From Pseudomonadota bacterium (GTDB lineage Bacteria > Pseudomonadota > Gammaproteobacteria > Steroidobacterales > Steroidobacteraceae), in NCBI GenBank assembly GCA_023433515.1, contig JAEZCN010000156.1, positions 1 through 27,466 on the forward strand: 27,466 nucleotides of DNA, read 5' to 3'. Positions 15,305 to 23,862 of the stretch are shown in pieces. The position numbers and the translations under genes are program-made. Below the pieces are notes generated by a model. That model was not told the origin of the DNA. It saw nothing but the letters and a program-made list of their open reading frames with translations, and did no database searches. The number at the start of each line of letters is the position of its first letter. The first letter of the stretch is position 1.

Positions 15305-15593
15305 GATCCGTCCTCTTGATGACTGAAGTGTCACTCGAGGAGAGGCAAGTGGCGTGCCACGCATCTTCAGCGCCTTTCCGGTATCCGAGTGGCCGCACGG
15401 GCAATCCACCGCGGAAATTTGAAAGCCGTGCCGCGAGGTTCACGAAGTTGCAACGCCCGCTCCGGCCCCATTGTAGGCGCTTCACTAGGCTGGATAGGAC
15501 ATCGGCACGTCCCAGGCCCGCGCGGCACTGACTGCCCGGCCGGGTACTGCCGCGTACGGTGCGGCCGGTTGCCTTCATTTCCCGGAGCACCGC
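15305..15593. other. Divergent intergenic region, EF-hand gene / lipoprotein gene
   Basis: This 289-bp region has no convincing gene. On the plus strand TTGTAG at 15471-15476 and ATAGGA at 15494-15499 are 17 bp apart and could drive the downstream lipoprotein; this is a weak sigma70-like match. A small perfect palindrome, GTGGCGTGCCAC, is at 15349-15360, upstream of the EF-hand gene. Nothing else stands out. Confidence 0.35.
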
Positions 15594-15839
15594 ATGAACG
15601 TGAAAATCCTGGTTCCCCTGTGCGGCGTCATCGTGCTGATGGCCGCCTGCGGCAGGCACGAAAACACCCCAGGCACGACGAACGAGCCGGCGACCTCGCC
15701 CGATACGACCACGACACCTGATACGGCGCCACCGCCCTCCGAAATGCCGCCGCCGGCCGATACGTCGCCGACCACGCCCGATTCCACCATGCCTCCGCCG
15801 GATACGCCGTCGACGGGAACTCCGCCTCCCGGAGGCTAG
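15594..15839 (+). CDS. Small Pro/Thr-rich lipoprotein
   Basis: This 81-residue protein has a type II signal peptide (MNVKILVPLCGVIVLMAAC, lipidated Cys at about 19). The mature part is wholly low-complexity, with many TTPD, PPP and PDT motifs (TSPDTTTTPDTAPPPSEMPP). It has no fold of its own and probably is a flexible, membrane-tethered spacer. The codons for the repeats vary, so they are not recent DNA duplications. CCGGAG lies just upstream of the ATG. The gene is divergent from the EF-hand gene and 66 bp before the IclR regulator. Homologues are hard to recognise because of the composition; function is unknown. Confidence 0.72.
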   Translation: MNVKILVPLCGVIVLMAACGRHENTPGTTNEPATSPDTTTTPDTAPPPSEMPPPADTSPTTPDSTMPPPDTPSTGTPPPGG

Positions 15840-15905
15840 CTAGCGCATGACTGGGGCATGACCAGCGCATGACGGCAGGCGCGCGCGCAGGTAATCTCGG
15901 CGCGC

Positions 15906-16703
15906 ATGCCTCGCCAAACAACCTCCCGGAATTCCAGGCCCGCCTCGCGCGGATACTCCGCCCCTGCCCTGGAAAAGGGGATGGACATCATCGAGCTGCT
16001 GGCCGAGGCCGAAACCGGACTCACCGTCTCGGAGATCGCGCTGTGCCTGAAGCGGCGCATGAGCGAGCTGTTCCGCATCATCGTCGTGATGGAGAACCGG
16101 CGCTGGCTGCAGAAGGATCCCGCGAGTTCGCGTTACAGCGTGACCTATCAGGTCCTGAAGCTCGCGCACCGGGGCACGCCGGCGCAGGCGTTGGCGCAGG
16201 CCGCCTCGCCGCTGATGAACAACCTGGCGAACAACATCGACCAGTCCTGCCACATGGTGGTCCGTTCCGGGGACCAGGGACTCGTGATCCTGCGCCAGGA
16301 AAATCCGAAGCGGCACGCCAATCTTTCGGTGCGCATGGGCGCGGTGATCAGCCTCGCCACGAGCTGCTCTGGGCACGTGCTGCTCGCGCACACGAATTCC
16401 GAGGAGCTCGATCTGGTCTTGCGGACCCTGCCCCGGCCGCGCGGAATGTCGCGCGCGAGCCTGGTGCGAACCCTGGAGCGTGTCAGGAAACGCGGGTACG
16501 ACCTGCAGCGCAGCCCGGTGACGGCCGGCGTAACCGACATCTCGTATCCAATCCGCGGTTTCGACGGCAAGGTGGTCGCCGCGCTCACCGTACCCTATCT
16601 ACACGTGCTCGACGGCTCGCTGCCCACCACCGTCGAGCAGTCGCGGCGAATGCTCGAGGAAACGGCTCGCCAGGTATCGCACGGCCTGGGATGGCTGCAA
16701 TAG
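15906..16703 (+). CDS. IclR-family transcriptional regulator
   Basis: This 265-residue regulator has an N-terminal winged helix-turn-helix at about residues 20-80 (ALEKGMDIIELLAEAETGLT, SEIALCLKRRMSELFRIIVV, then NRRWLQKDPASSRYSVT). The IclR effector-binding domain spans about 95-262 (NNIDQSCHMVVRSGDQGLVI, VRMGAVISLATSCSGHVLLA, ISYPIRGFDGKVVAALTVPY). Such regulators respond to small acids or sugars. It is convergent with the receptor-halogenase-esterase operon (18 bp between stops), so it is a reasonable candidate regulator of the arabinan locus, though this is only positional evidence. The substitution of MSELFR for the usual KSTVYR in the recognition helix is noticeable. No autoregulatory site was recognised. 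Confidence 0.92.
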   Translation: MPRQTTSRNSRPASRGYSAPALEKGMDIIELLAEAETGLTVSEIALCLKRRMSELFRIIVVMENRRWLQKDPASSRYSVTYQVLKLAHRGTPAQALAQAASPLMNNLANNIDQSCHMVVRSGDQGLVILRQENPKRHANLSVRMGAVISLATSCSGHVLLAHTNSEELDLVLRTLPRPRGMSRASLVRTLERVRKRGYDLQRSPVTAGVTDISYPIRGFDGKVVAALTVPYLHVLDGSLPTTVEQSRRMLEETARQVSHGLGWLQ

Positions 16704-16721
16704 CCGGCGAGCCGTGCCTGT

Positions 16722-17900
16722 CTACCTGCGGAAGATCCGCGAAGCGAAGTCCTTGAGATTGCGTCTCCAGGTCTGCCACTCGTGGTCGGTGCCCGGAGAT
16801 TCCCAGTAGACGTGTTTGATGCCGCCCTCTTCGAGCGCGGCATGCAGCTCGCGGATGAGCTTCGTGAACCGCTCGGCCTCGGCCGTGCCGACGCCGATGT
16901 ACATCACGTGGACCTTCTTCGCGAACGCGGCCGGATCCGCGAACACACCGTTGAAGTCGGTTTTCAGATCGGGCTTGCGGTCCTGGAGCAATCCCGCCGC
17001 GCCGCTGAATCCGCCGATGTGCGAGAACAGGTCGAGATTGTTCAGCGTGACGTGGAAGGTCTGGAAGCCGCCCATCGACAGACCCGCCATCGCACGATGA
17101 TCGCGGTCGGCGATCGTGCGATAGGTCTTGTCGACGAAGGGGATCAGCGCCTGGGTCACCTCGTCCTCGAACGTCTTCGCCATGTCGTTGAAGGCCTGGG
17201 CGGCCCCCGGACTGCCCGGCGTGAAATTGGGAGGCGTGGCGCCGGCGCGGCGCGGGTACCCGTTCGCCATGACGACGATCATCGGCTTCGCCTGTCCCGC
17301 CGCGATCAGGTTGTCGAGGATGAAATTGGCGCGCCCCTGGCGGATCCAGCCGGTTTCGTCCTCGCCGCCGCCGTGCTGTAGATAGAGCACCGGGTAACGC
17401 TTCTTCGGTTGCGACTCGTAGTCCGGCGGCAGGTAGACCATCGCGTGGCGCCACGTGCCGGTCACGCCGGATCGATACCAGACGTCGCGCACCTGTCCCT
17501 GCGGAACGTCCTGGATCGAGTAGTAAGTCGATCCGGGCTCCGGCACCTCGACGGCGCTCACGTAGCGGCTGCCGCCGAAGTAGGCGGTGCTGCCCGGATC
17601 GCTCGCGTCGACGCCGTCGACGTTCAACACGTAGTAGTGCAGGCCCGGCACCATGGGCTCGGTGGTGTAAGTCCAGAACCCGTCTTCCTGCTTCTGCATG
17701 TCGACCTTGGGGCCGCTCCAGAAATTGAGCTTCACCTTGTTGGCGTCGGGCGCCTTGATGCGCAGTTGCACGCGGCCCGCGGAGTCGACGCGCGGATACT
17801 GCGCGTTCATCACGTTGCTTTCCGCGGGCTTGAAATCGCCCGGCTCCTGCGCGCCGCACACGCCGGTGATCAGGACGGCCAAACACAGGATTCTCTTCAT
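16722..17900 (-). CDS. Secreted CE1-type esterase with N-terminal E-set domain
   Basis: This 392-residue exported esterase has a signal peptide (MKRILCLAVLITGVCGA). An Ig-like/CBM48-type domain lies at about 30-120 (GRVQLRIKAPDANKVKLNFW, FWTYTTEPMVPGLHYYVLNV). An esterase-D-like alpha/beta-hydrolase domain follows at about 135-390. The catalytic Ser is about S275 in MAGLSMGGFQ and the His about H373 in GTDHEWQTW. LYLQHGGGEDETGW provides the oxyanion loop. This two-domain layout is that of feruloyl and acetyl-xylan esterases that work on arabinoxylan and pectin. GAGGAG precedes the ATG. It follows the halogenase gene by 24 bp as the third gene of the TonB-receptor operon, so it likely deacylates the imported or external glycan. 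Confidence 0.9.
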   Translation of the reverse strand: MKRILCLAVLITGVCGAQEPGDFKPAESNVMNAQYPRVDSAGRVQLRIKAPDANKVKLNFWSGPKVDMQKQEDGFWTYTTEPMVPGLHYYVLNVDGVDASDPGSTAYFGGSRYVSAVEVPEPGSTYYSIQDVPQGQVRDVWYRSGVTGTWRHAMVYLPPDYESQPKKRYPVLYLQHGGGEDETGWIRQGRANFILDNLIAAGQAKPMIVVMANGYPRRAGATPPNFTPGSPGAAQAFNDMAKTFEDEVTQALIPFVDKTYRTIADRDHRAMAGLSMGGFQTFHVTLNNLDLFSHIGGFSGAAGLLQDRKPDLKTDFNGVFADPAAFAKKVHVMYIGVGTAEAERFTKLIRELHAALEEGGIKHVYWESPGTDHEWQTWRRNLKDFASRIFRR

Positions 17901-17924
17901 GGAAGCTCCTCGGGAACGAATGGA

Positions 17925-19511
17925 TCAGGAAACGAGACTGCCGCGCGGAGAAGGGACCGACACGGCAGCCTCGGGCGTGACCCGGTTCGACAGCGAGAAT
18001 GCCGAACGGTCACTTTCGAACGACTCGGATGCGCAGTAATCGCGGAGGGCCGCTTCGTGGGTCGGCAGCCCATCGACGTATTCGTTCATCGCGCGGCGCA
18101 GCGCCGCGAGCTTCGGCTCGATCTCGGCGACCGGAATCGTGGTCACCACCGGATCGATCGCGCGCGGGACGACGCCCTGCCCGAGCATCACCGCGACCCA
18201 GCTCGCGTTCGGAAAAAGTTCGCCTTCGTTGCGCAGGAACCGTCCGCCCTCGGCGAACAGCGTGAGCCTGCGGCGCAGCGTCTCGGGGATGGTCATGTTC
18301 CGGCAGTGCCGCCAGAACGGCTCTTCGCGCTGGTTGAAGTAGTAGTGGAAGATCAGCAGGTCGCGCACCTGCTCGAAGTCCCGCTGCATCCAGCGGTTGT
18401 ATTCGTCGCGGAAGACTGGCGGTATCGACGCGTCGGGGAACAGCGCGATGAATCGGCTGATGCCCTGGCGGATGAGATACAGCGAAGTGGACTCGAGCGG
18501 CTCGAGGAAGCCCGAAGACAGGCCGATCGCGACGCAGTTCTTCTCCCAGAACTTCTGGCGATGACCCGTCGCGAACTTGATGAGTCGCGGCGTGCCGAGG
18601 ATCTCGCCGTCGAGATTGTCCACGAGAATGCTCGTGGCCTCGTCCTGCCCCATGAATTCGCTGCACCAGATGTGCCCGTTGCCGGTCCGGCGCTGCGTGG
18701 GGATCTTCCACTGCCACCCGGCCGTGCGCGCGGTGGAGCGCGTATACGGCGCCGGCGGGCCGTCGTGACGGCAGGCGACCGCGAGCGCCGAATCGCAGGG
18801 CAACCAATGACGCCAGTCGACCCACGGCACACCGAGCGTCTTGTCGAGCAGCAGCGAACGAAAGCCGGTGCAATCGAAGAAGAAGTCGCCGCTCACCGTT
18901 TGACCGTTCGCCAGCTTCACGCCCGAGATGTCGCCCGACTCCGGGTGGCGCATGACTTCGCTCACCTTGCCTTCGACGCGCCGGACGCCGCGCTTCTCGG
19001 CGTAGCTGCGCAGGAAGGCCGCATAGAGTGACGCATCGAAGTGATAGGCGTAGCGCAGGTAGCTGGCCGGAGCGCCCGCAACCCGCATGTCGGGAAAGCC
19101 GAACTTGCCGTGCCGCGCGGCGATCTCGGTCAGGCAGTAGTCGCCGATGCCATGCTCGTGTCCCTTGGTGCGGCAGCGCAGCCAGTACTGATGAAAATCC
19201 AGGCCATCGATGTCGATGCCGTGGAATCCGAAAGGATGGAAATAACGCGCACCCTTGTGCGACCAGTCGACGAACTCGATGCCGAGCTTGAACGTCGCCT
19301 GGGTTGCTCGCATCAACTCCGCCTCGGGAATCCCGAGGAAGAGATTGAACTGCAGCATGTCGGGGATCGTCGCTTCGCCGACGCCGATGATTCCGATCTC
19401 GTCGGACTCCACCAGCGTCAGCGAAACGTCCCGCGGTCGCAGGAGTCTCGAGAGCGCGGCGGCCGTCATCCAGCCGGCCGCCCCGCCCCCGATGATTACG
19501 ATCTGCTTCAA
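17925..19511 (-). CDS. Tryptophan-halogenase-family flavoenzyme
   Basis: This 528-residue protein is a flavin-dependent halogenase homologue, which would use FADH2, oxygen and a halide to halogenate an aromatic ring. The FAD motif GGGAAGW is at 8-14. The catalytic Lys is about K75 in ATFKLGIEF. The family-defining WxWxIP is W266-Q-W-K-I-P271. SSGFLEPLESTS carries the Glu-Ser pair (about E340/S341) near the halide site. All key residues are present, so the enzyme looks intact. I chose TTG at 19511 (MKQIVIIGGG): it falls 8 bp after the receptor stop and gives the family's usual start, with GGAG close upstream; no ATG is suitable. No flavin reductase is in the window. It lies between a TonB receptor and an esterase, so its substrate may be a plant phenolic or indole rather than free tryptophan. 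Confidence 0.92.
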   Translation of the reverse strand: MKQIVIIGGGAAGWMTAAALSRLLRPRDVSLTLVESDEIGIIGVGEATIPDMLQFNLFLGIPEAELMRATQATFKLGIEFVDWSHKGARYFHPFGFHGIDIDGLDFHQYWLRCRTKGHEHGIGDYCLTEIAARHGKFGFPDMRVAGAPASYLRYAYHFDASLYAAFLRSYAEKRGVRRVEGKVSEVMRHPESGDISGVKLANGQTVSGDFFFDCTGFRSLLLDKTLGVPWVDWRHWLPCDSALAVACRHDGPPAPYTRSTARTAGWQWKIPTQRRTGNGHIWCSEFMGQDEATSILVDNLDGEILGTPRLIKFATGHRQKFWEKNCVAIGLSSGFLEPLESTSLYLIRQGISRFIALFPDASIPPVFRDEYNRWMQRDFEQVRDLLIFHYYFNQREEPFWRHCRNMTIPETLRRRLTLFAEGGRFLRNEGELFPNASWVAVMLGQGVVPRAIDPVVTTIPVAEIEPKLAALRRAMNEYVDGLPTHEAALRDYCASESFESDRSAFSLSNRVTPEAAVSVPSPRGSLVS

Positions 19512-19519
19512 GGCTCCGA

Positions 19520-22500
19520 TCAGAAGTCCATCCGCACGGCCAACGTGACCAGCCTGCCGAGCGGGTTCGCGTTGTAGTTGTCGTAACCCCACGCGCCGCC
19601 CATGAAGCCACCCTGGTTGCCGTTGAAGAACGACGGGTCCTCGTCGGTGACGTTCTTGATGTCGAGCGCGAAGCCCACGCCCTTGAAGAATCCACCCTCG
19701 CTCAGGTTGTAGCCGAGGTGAATATCGAACGTGTTGGTCGCATCGACGATGTCGCCGCCTCCGTTGGGATTGCCATTGGCGTCGCGGGTGAGCGGGGTGA
19801 TCGTCGATCCGCCCCAGTTCCGGTAGCTTCCGGTGTGATTCCAGAACAGGTCCGCGGAGAACTTCGCGGTCTCGACACCGGCCCACGCGCGCGCCTTGAA
19901 CTTGATCGACGGGAAGACGCCGTTGAAGCCCGAGGTGTTGAGCACCGAGAACGTCGGGGTATTGCCGAAGTTCTGATCGTACTTCGTGAAGTACGAGCCG
20001 CTCGCACCCACGCGGGCACGCAGCGAGTCACCCATGCTGAAGCCGTAGTCGATCTGGCCGTCGATGCCTTCGATGGACAGGTTCAGCCAGTTACGCGCGC
20101 TCTGGTCGATCATGTAGTACACGTTCGTCGGAATCGACCCGGAGAGGAACGCGCCGTTGGCCACGTTCGCGAACGCCAGGATCTGATCCTGCGTGCAGCC
20201 CGTCGGGCAGATCTGCAGCAGCGGCGAACCGCTCGCCGTGATGGACGCGGGCGACGGCGAGTTCACACCACCGATGAAGTCGTTGTGGAAGAACGTGAAG
20301 GAGGCCCGGAAGGCTTCCCAGGCGACCGGCGCGATATCCACGCCGACCGACCAGCTCTCACCAAACTGCGGACCCATCCCCGAGAACGCGCCGCCGAGCT
20401 GGCGACGCAGCGCGGTGCCGTTCTGACCAATGGTGCAGACCTCGGAGCTCGCGCTGCAGGGCGTGTTGGTGTTGGCCACCACCGCGCCCGGCACGTTCAC
20501 GACTTCCGGATAGTGCGCCACGGGCACGTTCACCGTGCCGGTGCCGCCCACGCTGCCCGAGGCGTACAGGTAACCCTGCGCCGGGTCACCCATCACCGCG
20601 ATCGGCGGCGCGACGAACGACTCGGCGTAGTTCGCGCGAACGCGGATCCCTTCCGTGATGTTCCAGTTGATGCCGTACTTCGGGTTGGTCGTGTCACCGA
20701 CGTCCGAGAAGTCGTCGTAGCGAACAGCGAGGCTCAGATCGATCTTGTTCAGGCCCGGGATGTCCCACTCGGGCGAGACGATCGGAACCACCGCCTCGGC
20801 GAAGGCCGACACGATGTCGCGGTCGTAGTTGAACACGCGGTAACCCGAGCCCGTCGTCGTCGGACCCGTGTTGTTGCCGCCGCTCAGCTTGAACTGCTGC
20901 TCCTGCCACATGTGCTCGGCGCCGAACGCGATCTTCACCGCACCGGCGGGCAGGTTGAACAGGTCGCCCTGCACGACCGCGCGCAGCTGGTTGAAGGTGT
21001 TGTAGTTGTTGTTCTGCGTGTTGTTCGTGTAGAGCGAATCGAGCACCAGCGGGTTGGTGCGGTTCGAGCCGAGCGGATTCCACACGTCGAGCGCGTTGTT
21101 CGCGTTCAGCGGAAGCTGCAGCACCACGACGTTCTGGCCCGGGATGCTGCTCGCCGTCGTGCTGCCACTCGTCTGGGTCGTGCCGTTCAGAGCCAGCATC
21201 GCGCAGGGCCCGCAGAACTGCTTGAAGCCGTCGAGCGACGAACGGTTCCAGCCGATCGAGTCCGCGACGGTCAGCGACCAGCTGTCGCTGATCTGATAAT
21301 CGAGGACCACGTTCGCGTAGACCACGTCCTGCTGCGATTCGGTGAAGCCGTAGTCGCCGTCCTCGCGCGTCGCGAGCCAGTTGATGAGCTGCGTGTTCGA
21401 ATCGGGCGCACCGGCCGGCGAGGTGAAGAACGGATTCTGCTGACCCGCCGCGCCCGCACCCGTACCGTACACGGTCGCGTTGTTGAGCTGGCCGGGACCG
21501 GAGTCGGCGTGCGTCTGGTTGCGGTTGTAGTTCAACGACGCCGACACCGAGAGCTTGTCGGTGAAGTCGTTCACCACGCGGATGATGCCGTTGGCGCGGT
21601 ACTGCGACGGGATGAACGAGTTGTAGAGCGACAGGTTGCACGGCGCGTTGAGCGCCGCGTTGTTCGCGACCGACGTCGTGGCGTCGGGGCCCAGGAAGAC
21701 CTGGCCGCTCCCCGGCGCGGTCCCGCTGTTGACGCCAGTCACCCGGATCGACGCCGGATCGCAGGTGAAGCTTTGGGTGTTCGAGCCGCCATACGGGCGA
21801 TAGTCACCCCGGCTCGCCCAGTCGCGGTCCTTCACCCAGAGCTGCGACTGGTAGCTGTACTGGCCGGCGACGTAGACGCCACCCGTTTCCCAGGTCGTGC
21901 CCCAGATGCCGTCGATGTCCCAGTTGTCGTAGCTGTCGGCGAAGCCGTAGGACGTGTTGACCGAGGCACCGTCGTAGGTGCGCCGCGTGATGAAGTTGAC
22001 GACACCGGCCACGGCGTCGGAGCCGTACACCGAGGATGCGCCGTCCGCGAGCACGTCGATGCGCTGCATCGCCGAGGTCGGGATGATGTTCGGGTCGGTC
22101 TGGTTGAACTGCGCGCCGCCGCCCGGCATGCGCATGCCGTCGATGACCACGAGCGTCGTGTTCGAGGACGAGCCACCGAGCTGGTGGATCTGCGGCGAGT
22201 AGAACGACCACAGGTTCTCGCCCTGCGCGAGCGAGCCGTTGGTCGTGATGGACGGGATCGTGTTGACCAGCGCGGACAGGTTGATGGCCTGGGATTTCTC
22301 CAGGTCGACCTGCCCGACGGATACGAGATTCGATCCCACGGGCGCGACGCCCTTGATGCTGGTGCCGGTGACGACGATTTCCTCGTCGAGGACCTCCGGC
22401 GCCGCACGGTTCGGACCTGCGGTCGTCGGCGCGTCGGCTGTCTGGGCCAGCGCGCTGACGCTCATGATCGAAGTTGCGGAAATGAGCGCCGCCTGCGACG

Positions 22501-22531
22501 CCCGCTTGAGACGTTTCTTGCCGATCTTCAT
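19520..22531 (-). CDS. TonB-dependent outer-membrane receptor
   Basis: This 1003-residue outer-membrane transporter probably imports oligosaccharides. The signal peptide ends near residue 29 (SVSALAQ). A TonB box-like segment (LDEEIVVTGTSI) is at about 48-59. The plug domain runs to about residue 180 (ALVNTIPSITTNG, TTLVVIDGMRMPG, MQRIDVLADGASSVYGSDAV, GVVNFITRR). The long beta-barrel ends in the typical aromatic residue (VTLAVRMDF). Length and plug style match the large sugar-type receptors of Xanthomonas and Caulobacter rather than siderophore receptors. I chose the ATG at 22531, preceded by GGGGAG; an ATG five codons earlier is possible. It is the first gene of an operon with the halogenase and esterase. 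A palindromic leader lies upstream. Confidence 0.94.
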   Translation of the reverse strand: MKIGKKRLKRASQAALISATSIMSVSALAQTADAPTTAGPNRAAPEVLDEEIVVTGTSIKGVAPVGSNLVSVGQVDLEKSQAINLSALVNTIPSITTNGSLAQGENLWSFYSPQIHQLGGSSSNTTLVVIDGMRMPGGGAQFNQTDPNIIPTSAMQRIDVLADGASSVYGSDAVAGVVNFITRRTYDGASVNTSYGFADSYDNWDIDGIWGTTWETGGVYVAGQYSYQSQLWVKDRDWASRGDYRPYGGSNTQSFTCDPASIRVTGVNSGTAPGSGQVFLGPDATTSVANNAALNAPCNLSLYNSFIPSQYRANGIIRVVNDFTDKLSVSASLNYNRNQTHADSGPGQLNNATVYGTGAGAAGQQNPFFTSPAGAPDSNTQLINWLATREDGDYGFTESQQDVVYANVVLDYQISDSWSLTVADSIGWNRSSLDGFKQFCGPCAMLALNGTTQTSGSTTASSIPGQNVVVLQLPLNANNALDVWNPLGSNRTNPLVLDSLYTNNTQNNNYNTFNQLRAVVQGDLFNLPAGAVKIAFGAEHMWQEQQFKLSGGNNTGPTTTGSGYRVFNYDRDIVSAFAEAVVPIVSPEWDIPGLNKIDLSLAVRYDDFSDVGDTTNPKYGINWNITEGIRVRANYAESFVAPPIAVMGDPAQGYLYASGSVGGTGTVNVPVAHYPEVVNVPGAVVANTNTPCSASSEVCTIGQNGTALRRQLGGAFSGMGPQFGESWSVGVDIAPVAWEAFRASFTFFHNDFIGGVNSPSPASITASGSPLLQICPTGCTQDQILAFANVANGAFLSGSIPTNVYYMIDQSARNWLNLSIEGIDGQIDYGFSMGDSLRARVGASGSYFTKYDQNFGNTPTFSVLNTSGFNGVFPSIKFKARAWAGVETAKFSADLFWNHTGSYRNWGGSTITPLTRDANGNPNGGGDIVDATNTFDIHLGYNLSEGGFFKGVGFALDIKNVTDEDPSFFNGNQGGFMGGAWGYDNYNANPLGRLVTLAVRMDF

Positions 22532-22597
22532 TTTCTCCCCTCCCATTTTGAAATGTCTAACTAATCAATTCTTCGTATTTCTTATGTTTGCAAGGCT

Positions 22598-22629
22598 CTT
22601 TGTCTCGGTGACTCCCTGTCAAGACAAAG
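22598..22629 (-). promoter_or_regulatory. Hairpin-forming dyad in the receptor leader/promoter
   Basis: Perfect 8-bp arms CTTTGTCT (22598-22605) and AGACAAAG (22622-22629) enclose 16 nt in which TGAC/GTCA pair again around TCCCT, leaving a 3-nt bulge. The dyad lies 67 bp upstream of the receptor ATG. It overlaps a TTGACA hexamer (minus strand, 22617-22622) that could be a -35 box, although no good -10 was found at the right distance. It could be an operator or an RNA stem-loop. Confidence 0.45.
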
Positions 22630-22634
22630 ACATC

Positions 22635-22646
22635 ACCGTTAACGCT
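22635..22646. promoter_or_regulatory. LacI-type palindrome, candidate sugar operator
   Basis: ACCGTTAACGCT has a perfect 8-bp core CGTTAACG (22637-22644) and one further matching pair outside it. GTTAACG-centred palindromes near TonB receptors are typical of LacI/GalR-family operators in carbohydrate regulons. It sits in the 262-bp divergent region between the receptor and the second esterase, and so could serve both directions. No LacI-family gene is in this window; the local regulator is IclR-type. Confidence 0.4.
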
Positions 22647-22793
22647 ACCGATACGGATGGTGGCAAAACGTAATACGGGTTTTGTTATGTTGCGGATTCG
22701 CTCCAATAAAAATCAGTTGCGATAGTGAAACCAACTTGACATGGCGGCCGGCGCGCACGAAGTTGATCGCCAAACCGACCGGAGGGGGAATTC

Positions 22794-23861
22794 ATGTCGT
22801 TGATTCCGCGGGCGCTTGGGCGCGCCCTTGTCCTGTCTTGTCTCTTCGGAACCCTGACCCACGCGCAGGTCGCGACCGAAGCGCCGCCCGCCGTCGCGGG
22901 CGCGCAACCCGTGACGGTCGAGAGGGTCAAGATCCACGGTCGCCACCTCGAGGGAAATCTCGAAGGCAACGCGGTCGAGCGTGATCTCCTGGTCTATCTT
23001 CCGCCCGGATACGCGAAGGACAAGAAGCGCCGTTATCCCGTCGTTTACGCGCTGCACGGATTCTTCATCGGCGCCGACCAGTGGAGCGGCGAGATCCACG
23101 TGCCCCGGACCATCGAAAACGCGTTCGCGCAGGGCGCGAGGGAAATGATCGTCGTGTTGCCGGACACGAAGACGGTCCACATGGGATCGTTCTATTCGAG
23201 CTCGGCGACGACCGGCGATTTCGAGAATTTCATCGCGCGCGACGTCGTCGCGTTCATCGATTCGAAATACCGGACGCTGCCCGCGCGTGAAAGCCGCGGC
23301 CTGGTGGGCCACTCGATGGGTGGATACGGCGCCACCCGCATCGGCATGAAACACGCCGACGTGTTCGGCAGCCTCTACATCATGAGCCCGTGCTGCCTGT
23401 CATCGCGGCCGCCGCCGGCGGACGCGGAGTTCTCGAAGAAACTCGAGGCCATCCGTTCGGAGGCGGATTTCGAAGGGCTGCCCTTCTTCGCGCGCGCCAC
23501 GTTTGCGACCGCGTCGGCCTGGTCGCCGAATCCGCAGAATCCGCCCTTCTACGTCGACCTGCCGACGAAAGACGGCGTGGTGCGGCCCGACGTGATCGCG
23601 CGCTGGACGGCGAACGCGCCGCTGGCGTTCATCGACCAGTACGTCGGAAATCTCAGGCGCTACGCGGCGATCTCGATCGACGTCGGCGACCAGGACGGTC
23701 TGCGCGTCGATACCGCCCGCCTGCACGCCGAGCTGAATCGCTATGGCATCGCCAACTCGTTCGAGGAGTATTCCGGCACGCACACGAGCAAGGTGGCCGA
23801 CCGCTTCCAGAATCACGTGCTGCCGTTCTTCAGCAAGCACCTGGAATTCGGAGGCCGTTGA
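22794..23861 (+). CDS. Secreted CE1-type (esterase D-like) esterase
   Basis: This 355-residue exported esterase has a signal peptide (ALVLSCLFGTLTHAQ) and a single esterase-D-like domain from about 45 to the end. The oxyanion loop is VVYALHGFFIGADQW, and the catalytic Ser is about S174 in GLVGHSMGGYGA. The acid is probably in SIDVGDQDGL and the His in YSGTHTSKVAD. Unlike the esterase of the receptor operon it has no E-set domain. Feruloyl, acetyl or other glycan ester cleavage is likely from family and context. It is divergent from the receptor gene, with a strong GGAGGGG at 22781-22787. Its stop is 1 bp from the stop of the convergent DUF3237 gene. Confidence 0.9.
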   Translation: MSLIPRALGRALVLSCLFGTLTHAQVATEAPPAVAGAQPVTVERVKIHGRHLEGNLEGNAVERDLLVYLPPGYAKDKKRRYPVVYALHGFFIGADQWSGEIHVPRTIENAFAQGAREMIVVLPDTKTVHMGSFYSSSATTGDFENFIARDVVAFIDSKYRTLPARESRGLVGHSMGGYGATRIGMKHADVFGSLYIMSPCCLSSRPPPADAEFSKKLEAIRSEADFEGLPFFARATFATASAWSPNPQNPPFYVDLPTKDGVVRPDVIARWTANAPLAFIDQYVGNLRRYAAISIDVGDQDGLRVDTARLHAELNRYGIANSFEEYSGTHTSKVADRFQNHVLPFFSKHLEFGGR

Positions 23862-23862
23862 G

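Noticed and set aside
19718..22564. 948-codon plus-strand open frame over the TonB receptor
   Set aside because: Very long, but its composition (Arg, Val, His, Asp) is that of a mirror frame, and the opposite strand encodes an unmistakable receptor.
22600..22625. Sigma70 promoter for the TonB receptor based on TTGACA
   Set aside because: The hexamer is perfect, but no acceptable -10 box occurs 16-18 bp downstream on the minus strand.
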